A stretch of 64,000 bases of DNA. It comes from Filobasidium wieringae. Lineage: Eukaryota > Basidiomycota > Tremellomycetes > Filobasidiales > Filobasidiaceae. Both the position numbers and the translations under genes were made by a program. Below, in pieces: positions 57,244 through 64,000 of the stretch. The stretch's first letter is position 1. Every line of letters starts with the position of its first letter. The stretch covers positions 608,430 to 672,429 of the forward strand of contig BCIV01000004.1 in NCBI GenBank assembly GCA_001600055.1. Reading direction: 5' to 3'. The notes under the pieces were generated by a model that did no database searches, was not told where the DNA came from, and saw nothing but the letters and a program-made list of their open reading frames with translations.

Positions 57244-60200
57244 ATGCCTCCCAAGGCAGTTGCTCCCGAACGACCTTCCTATAATCGCCCTCGGAGATCA
57301 GGTGAAGACTTCGAGAGAGCCCTCTCAATCTCTGGACAAACTCAATACATTCGATCCAGCGATCCTGAGCGAATCACCGGCATGTCTCAGCCCGGAATGA
57401 AAAGACAAGGAAGCACAGTTGGCAGCAATCTACCTGGTATCGCGGAAGGTGCCGTACTATCGCAGCAACAAGGCTCTCACGATGATATACGGTCTAAAGA
57501 GCAGGACATCAGAGGCTTACCGAGCTCCCCTCGAGCTAGCGTGAAGACTACAAGCGACTCGATCAGGTCTGCCGAGCCCAGTACTAGATCGCCGCGGGGT
57601 ATGATGGGTTATGGCACCGATAAGGACGGCAGGACTTTTGCACATGGATCGAAGGGCACTTCAAAGGGTATAGAGGGTCAGTATGGAAATCCCCTTTTGT
57701 CCTTGTGTTAATGCTAATGTACAATTTACACTTAGCGGAACTCGGCCCAATTGACCCCAAGGCTCAACCCTCGAAGAGACGCAGCTTCTTCCGAAATGCA
57801 GGAACTGCTAGCTCTCCAGACCTAGCACATCTCGTCAACAAAGGTATTCAATCACGCCAACATGAGAGGCCTCATGCCATTCCGGAAACGACGAGACCGG
57901 AAAATGGCCGCTTGGCTAACTCGAGCAAAGGGAATTCTGCGACGGATACAGACACCTCTGAATATCTCACATCGCCCTTACGCTTAGGGCCACCACTCGA
58001 AGCGAATGGATCATATGAGCACCGGAATTCGTTAAGAGACAGATCGACCTCTTACGGCCTTCCTGCGAGGACAACATCAAGTAATGCTAGTACAGTATCA
58101 CGTCAAACGGGAGCATCAACGATATTGCAGGCTAGCGGAACCAACAGCTCGAACACTGGAACGATATCCGGCAGATCTATGATCAGTAACGACGATGGCA
58201 CTCGGGTAAGTTGGCCAGGACATCACCCCTGAAATTCTAGCTGACTCTGTTGATTGTCATCCAGAGCATAAAGAGTCGGACTCGAGGGCTATTCGGCAGA
58301 CTCTTCAATCCGAACCGAGACGTACCTCCCCTCCCCTCTCAATTTGTGGGTTTGAATGTGCTACAGCAACTCACTGCAAATAAGATGAAGTTGATTTATT
58401 CGACATTTCGCAGTCCCAGACGTCTGGCAGGAGTGCAGCCAAAACTGTACCGAACGTTCAATCACCGCCATTGTCCGTATCACCACCGATTAGTGGTAAG
58501 AATACAAACAGTACAACCGACACAAAAAATCCGATCGAATCTGCTAGACGAGGCTCAGGGCTCAGCTCCAATGATTTGCCAGATCATCAACCTCCTTTAC
58601 CTGCTCCTATCGGCATCAGATCAGCGCCTCCACAAACTCCTCCCAAACATCCAGGCAGAACAGCATCGCGCCATACAAGGCAACCTGCTACCCAAGCTGA
58701 AGATGATGAAGAAGAAGACAACCTGGATATCGATATTTCTATGGTCGACCAGCAGGACAGTGCGTTGCAAATCTCCCATGAGATTGCCCCCGATACTACT
58801 CCGATGAAAATGGCGCAATGGAAGAGGGATGTAGAGGGCATGTTGAAGGGAGATAACATCGAGGAGAATCTAGCAATGGAGCTGGGAGTTCCGGTATCTA
58901 GCATGACCATCCATGGGACGTCGGACACTGATGCAACATCTAAACCCCTCCCGGAGTCCCCTTTGTTGTCGCCGCTGAGCGAAGCCAATAGTCAGGACCT
59001 TGATCCTTTAGGCCGGGTTGGCAGTCATGGGAACTCTTCCAGGTTCACGTCCTCACCAGCAGTTCCTATACGATCTACCTCGATCAGCGGTCCCGACGTC
59101 GCAACTCTCCATACGAACTCAATATCCCCCCCGGAAGAAGTTCAGTCTGTGCGTACCGCGCGACATTCCTCTCTACCTTCCCTCTTCAGTCAAGGCGCTA
59201 TTCCAGCCTCGCGAGAAAGAGACGTAGCAGACGCTTCGGGTACAGAGGAAACTTCTGATAAGGTCTCCGAAGGCGATGCTGCGACCTTGCATGGTCGCTT
59301 TACACCTCAACCGACAATGACCTCTCAGATCTTGGAACAAGCAGGATCTATGCAACATGGACAACATGCCTCACCATCACGCACTCGGATCGCCTCTATC
59401 GGGACCACACCAGTCTCCCCTGGCGAACCGCCATCAGGTTCAAGCTCTACAGAAGCGGAGCTGGAAGCGGAAGCCAAAAAGATTGCTATCTCCTGTTATA
59501 ACGAGGATGAAACTTTCCTTAAGAAGGACAGAGTAGCCGAATATATCGGCGGCACGTAAGCTTTCTTGGAAGTTTCATGATGGCTGGCTTGCTTGCTTAC
59601 CTCTTATTCAACGCCAGTCGACCAGTCCATCGACTTGCTCTCCAGATATATATGCAACACTTTGATTTTCGTAATCTGCGGATCGACGAGGCATTTAGGT
59701 AAACCGATCGGTCCCGCGAACCTCCGCGTCCGTATGCTTATATACCCTACAGACAACTTTGTCATCGACTCTATTTGAAAGCGGAGACTCAAGAAATTGA
59801 TCGGATTTTGGAGGTCTTCAGTCAGCGGTATTATGATTCAAATCCGAAAACCATATTCGGCTCGCCTTGTAAGTACGAAACTGAACACCACATGCTTTCC
59901 GTCCTAACCTTGGCGGACGTAGCCGTTGTCCATACGGTCACGGGCTCTTTCCTCCTTTTGAACACGGATCTGCATATTGCTGATATTAGCGAGCATATGT
60001 CAAGGTCCCAGTTCGTCAAGCTTACCATTGATACGATTATGACAAACTTAAACAACGAAGAATCACGACGAGACTCGACACCGGATCTGATACATAATGA
60101 CAGCACGAACAGTCTGAGGACTTATCGAACAACGGACGCAAACAACGGTTCAACTTTTCACGGCTCGCGCCTCAATACCCCGACGAGTAACGGACGAGAA

Positions 60201-62012
60201 ACTCCTATCAGCGAAACCCATAAGGAAACCCTTTCTGGTAACGGGCTTCTGAGTCCGGTGAACTACAAGACACCGGCTACGCTGCCACGGTTTGGATCAA
60301 CGAACAGTATCAGTTCTTCATTGCGTCAAGGAGGGCGTTGGGAAGCCGAGTTGGAGTTGATGCTCAAGGTATGTTTATTGTAATTAACTGAATATAGAAC
60401 ACTGATCCAGTTGTGCTTGATTATCTTAGGAAATCTACCAGGCGGTCAAGGCGTATCAGATATTACTACCAAAGGCGCACGATTTCACTGCTCTTGGCAA
60501 ATCTCTGCCTCCGGGTGCAAATCGAAGTAATGCCGGGCGTGCATTCTCAGACAACAGCACGTCTGAACGCATGGCTGCGTACAAACGAGGTAGTATCCGA
60601 GGTCTTCAAGGCCTTAGTCCCGGTCACGGATTTGCGGACGGACGTGCTAGTCCAACGCCCAGTCATGCCACTTCAATCGGAGAAGTGAGTATTTGTTATT
60701 CGCAATCATTCCTGGGACATTATATCTAATGCGTACATTATGAAGCATGTTGATAGACACTTTGTTTCTGGACCATCACTTGGTTTCGCTTCCAATCTCA
60801 CGCATACAGTCATCAAGGAACACGAGGACGAAGCGGCGAGCTTGGCAGACACGGCAAGTACTGATGGCACCGATGATATGTCAGACGATGAGTTAGCTCT
60901 GCTCGGGGCACCTTGGGCGAAAGAAGGCAACCTACAACGCAAGCCGTACTGGGATGGTCCTAGCAAACGATCCAAAGAGAAGAATTGGCGTGAAGTCTTT
61001 GCGGTCCTGCAGCAGGGCGACATGTATATGTTCTCCTTCGGGGATTCAAGTAGTCGTGCTTTACCGAAAGGGGCCGCTATGGGAGGAGGCAATTGGATGG
61101 TGCGTATGGTCAATCATCTTATCTTCAACCGGAAGCTGACGGATAATCTCGCAGGCCAGTGCAAGAGGCCAGGGCGACATGAATTTATCGCACGCTTTGG
61201 CTTCTTCACTTCCCCCTCCCGGTTACAATGCACAACGGCCATATTGTTTTAGCCTGACATTAGCCAATGGCGAGATGAGCTTCTTTCAGGCTGGTACTGA
61301 AGAGCTAGTTCAAGAATGGGTTTTGACTTGCAACTACTGGGCTGCTCGAAGAAGTCGGCCTCCTCTGCCCGGCGGTGTCTCGAACGTAGATTACGGTTGG
61401 CGGGCTCTGGATAACGCTGATGAGCCTGAAGATCGGGATGATTCTCAAAGCATGTTCAGCACAAGAAGTGCGAAGAGTAGAATGTCATTGCATCCTACTC
61501 TTGGACGGCGGAACGCCAACTCAGAACGAACTCATCTGAGTGACTGGAAGGCTCCCCAAGCTTCCTTGATACCGAGCAGCTTGGACGAGGAATCACAATT
61601 TGAATCGCTTCAAAAGCACATCCAGTCTTTGGTCAAAGATCTAGATCATCATAAATCACTTGAAGTCCCATTGGGCAGATACGTATGTCGTATGATGCAT
61701 CATTGTTCAAGATCTGCGAACTGACGACATCCGAATTCACCATAGTATCCCGCTAGATCTGCAAACCTGATCAAGGCAAAGGAGAATTGGAAACACCGAT
61801 CTCTATACATTCATTCAGAGATTGTGAAGTACGAGGTTTACACGGATGCGCTTAAATCTGCGATAAGTCTGCGACTAGCAAAACAAGGGCAGAAGAAGCT
61901 CGAGCGTAGTTTGAAGAGGAATGTCGACTTTGAAGAGGACGAGGACGATTATAATGACCATTTGTATGACGCCAACCTCCGAATCACCCCTGTTGATCGG
62001 AGAAAAGCATGA
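57244..62012 (+). CDS. Sec7-PH domain Arf guanine nucleotide exchange factor
   Basis: Activates Arf-family GTPases in membrane traffic; layout like fungal Syt1/Yel1 and animal EFA6. Start ATG 57244, stop TGA 62010-62012, about 1,350 residues. The first 700 or so are Ser/Pro/Thr-rich and disordered. The Sec7 domain begins near 59455 (AKKIAISCYNEDETFLKKDRV), continues RPVHRLALQIYMQHFDFRNL, and contains LYLKAETQEIDRILEVFSQRY, with the glutamic finger and EIDR motif, then SFLLLNTDLH. A 90-residue low-complexity insert (about 60060-60335) follows before WEAELELMLKEIY. The PH domain reads KEGNLQRKPYWDG, KNWREVFAVLQQGDMYMF, RPYCFSLTLANGEMSFFQA and LVQEWVLTCNYWAA. A coiled-coil tail follows. The conserved catalytic residues are present. 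Confidence 0.87.
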
Positions 62013-62787
62013 CGATTTGTATGACAAAGTATTACGACATACCTCTCCGCCCGCCACTATGTTGCATACCCATCGAAGCGCCTCACGCCCGGTCAATGCG
62101 TCCAGACATAACTGGCTCGGCGGTGACGGTCCTCTTTGTGATGATGGCGATCGCTCCGTTTCTTCCCCCTTGTTCGGCTGCAGTGATCTTTCCTTTCCCT
62201 CCTTAGATCTACGAACTATCCGTTCTACCGAGTCAATCTGACGATTTACTTGTGCCCTCGTTCTGTACCATAGGGAAAAAGAACGATACTACTCACATCA
62301 ACAATCTTGTGGTAGATATCTCTCCGATCTGAGATTTTATCGATATCACCAAGTATCCTTGCTCAACATGGTTCGTATCGATGAAGGAGGTTGGACTGAC
62401 GGGCACGCATGAATAGAGAAGACTGCGCAGAAAGGTCGGGAAACAAAGACTGAGATGAATGACTGGTAACCTTGTATACTACTTACTGTCTTTCTTCCTC
62501 AATATATAGAGCTCAATTGTGGATCGGCCTCAAGGTTATTCTGCAGCAAAGCGTTAGCTCTTGCTGAAACGCTCATGATAGGATCGAAAATGATCGAACA
62601 CAACCTGAAACGCCGACATCTCATCCGGGACCCGAGCCGAAGTTCGGGTACGCGACTTCGATTCCGATTCCCAATGAAACGTCATCAATCGTATCACGCG
62701 GATACAAAAGATGGGTGAATTATAGCGCTATGTCGTCATGACGTGAGCGAACCAGCCGATCGAAGGAACGGAATGGAGCATGCGAAG
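62013..62787. other. Intergenic, Arf-GEF to small gene
   Basis: About 775 bp with no gene seen; the frame at 61921-62241 is a shadow running off the GEF exon. Confidence 0.5.
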
Positions 62788-62795
62788 TATATAAA
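62788..62795 (+). promoter_or_regulatory. TATA box of small mitochondrial/stress gene
   Basis: TATATAAA lies 116 bases before the ATG at 62911, followed by a C/A-rich leader (about 62820-62905) of the kind seen before highly expressed fungal genes. Confidence 0.6.
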
Positions 62796-62910
62796 CAGTG
62801 GCCACGCACAGCAAAGTCAAGAGAGACTCTACTCTTTCCTCCGCCTCAAAACTCCATACACACATCACAACCCACCACAACCAAACTTTCAAATCACCAC
62901 TATCAACATA

Positions 62911-63427
62911 ATGTTCAGGTCTACCATCTCCCGAGTTGCCCGACCCATGGGTGCCCGAACTTACGCCGACAAGAGTGAGTACATTTGCATGTCTTCGGTC
63001 ACCTCTTTCTCATGCTAATCGTTGTATGTCTTATAGCCATCACTGAGACTGTCGGAGATGCTTTGAAGAACGTCGCCAAGACCTTCTCCGCTGATGGAGG
63101 TGAGGTCGGTTCCAAATTCAAGTCTGACGGATCTATCGGTCAGCAGGGAGAGAAGGGTAAGTCATATTCGTCTATCTGAACATCGAATATTCTCGCTTAC
63201 TGTTCTGATTTGTGACTAGTTGGAGGAGCTTTCTCTTCTAAGGAGGGTGGTGCTGTTGGATCTCAGTTCGAGAAGGACGGCTCGATCGGATCTGTACGTG
63301 TCGCATTTCTTCATTGTTAGACCGTCCTAGCGACTTATTCATTTCTCCTTTACAGACCGCCCAGAAGGCTTCCGACAAGACCTGGGATCTCGGAAAGGAG
63401 ATCAAGGGAGAGCCCATCAAGAAGTAA
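62911..63427 (+). CDS. Small mitochondrial or stress protein with repeated DGSIG motif
   Basis: Start ATG 62911, stop TAA 63425-63427, four exons, about 105 residues. The N-terminus MFRSTISRVARPMGARTYAD is a strong mitochondrial presequence. The body contains two copies of a related 15-residue unit, GGEVGSKFKSDGSIG and GGAVGSQFEKDGSIG, each in a different exon, with a partial third unit (GGAFSSK). It ends ASDKTWDLGKEIKGEPIKK. Composition (Gly, Ser, Lys, Asp) and hydrophilic repeats recall LEA-like or small stress proteins conserved in fungi, but no named family is recognised. A TATA box and leader suggest strong or induced expression. Confidence 0.6.
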
Positions 63428-64000
63428 ATTCGCTTCATGACTATCTCTGCTTCGACTCGACATCACACCACAACGACAAATTTAGATCATGAACTTGAAT
63501 TCATCGGTTATTGTAGCTAGTAAAATGGTAGAAAGAGAATGATATTCCAATCGACTAGAATTGAAAACGAACGTCACTAGTATGATGCCAATGTGCCCGA
63601 TGCAAGGCGGTCTTTGAGAAGTTGCATCTGTAAATCCTTGGATTTGCACTGGCCTATCACGTATTACAGCCGCTACAGTATTCCTATGTCAATGCTTCGA
63701 CATATGTCCATAAGACTGAGATAGCGAGTGCGATTCGTGACCACCTCAGTCGTCGAACTTGAGTCAGGAAGTCAGCCCTTACACTAGGTAGGTTCTGCCA
63801 CAGCGTCACTGTCGCGTAACACTTTTCCCTGGTCTACCTTTTCCTTCGCAGCCTTGGTGCCCCCTTCTCCTGACAAGCAGAGATAGACAGTTCCCAAGGC
63901 TTGTGGAGATGTACAGCCAAAGCCAATTATATATATAATTAAATCTATAATAGAAGAACAGTCATTTCCTTCAGCTTGCAGGATGCAGCGATGCAGCCTA
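63428..64000. other. Intergenic, end of window
   Basis: No gene seen in the last 573 bases. AT-rich with a TATATATAATTA patch near 63930; it may be promoter or untranslated sequence of genes beyond the window. Confidence 0.4.

Noticed and set aside
61921..62241. 106-codon frame at the end of the Arf-GEF gene
   Set aside because: Overlaps the last exon in another frame; the GEF frame matches the coiled-coil tail and stops at 62012.

Overview
The window is nuclear DNA of a basidiomycete fungus, most likely a tremellomycete yeast. The genes are compact, on both strands, and nearly all are cut by many short introns of about 50-100 nt with GT(G/A)AGT-like donors. The content fits a fungus with meiosis, RNA silencing and a chitin-rich wall: a QDE-1-class RNA-dependent RNA polymerase, a HEI10-type meiotic RING protein, a vacuolar-type Ca2+-ATPase, a CE4 chitin deacetylase-like enzyme, a Zn2Cys6 factor and a GPH-family sugar transporter. 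There is no prokaryotic-style operon, CRISPR array or phage. The species call is inference from gene style; the gene families are read from motifs.

Layout. 0-3.3 kb is a worn, gene-poor end: the last exon of an RNase T2-like gene, a 5'-truncated NAD-dependent epimerase/reductase, a degenerate region dense in TTGAAC- and CAACCGAAT-type words, and an intron-containing tRNA-Pro(AGG). 3.3-8.8 kb holds a Dabb-domain protein, an RNA-dependent RNA polymerase with a one-base reading-frame break, and COA1. 8.8-11.7 kb has no gene I can assign. 11.7-21 kb is a visibly GC-rich block of five genes rich in simple repeats: an acidic membrane protein, a ZNHIT2-like protein, a putative membrane glycosyltransferase, a polysaccharide deacetylase and a Rossmann-fold SDR. 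PMC1-type Ca2+-ATPase follows at 22.3-26.6 kb. 27-35 kb carries a WKF-domain nucleolar protein, RNase Z and a Zn2Cys6 regulator. 35.5-38.1 kb is another gene-poor stretch. 38-57 kb is dense housekeeping: mitochondrial TrpRS, a MAPEG protein, a Nudix ADP-sugar pyrophosphatase, HEI10, primase large subunit PRI2, HID1, PDI and the GPH transporter. 57-63.5 kb holds a Sec7-PH Arf-GEF and a small repeat-containing mitochondrial or stress protein.

How the genes relate. They do not form one pathway. Loose themes are mitochondrial function (COA1, TrpRS, possibly RNase Z and the Nudix enzyme), the secretory route (HID1, Arf-GEF, PDI, glycosyltransferase, CE4 enzyme), calcium, chromosome biology (PRI2, HEI10) and RNA biology (RdRP, RNase Z, ZNHIT2, WKF protein). 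Several neighbours are divergent with shared promoters: membrane protein/ZNHIT2, MAPEG/Nudix, PRI2/HID1 and PDI/GPH transporter.

The most notable observations are inferred microexons of 6-11 nt inside conserved motifs of the GPH transporter and TrpRS, GC-AG introns in three genes, the frame break in the RdRP, and a presequence-like reading frame without an AUG upstream of RNase Z. I found no clear undescribed multi-gene system.
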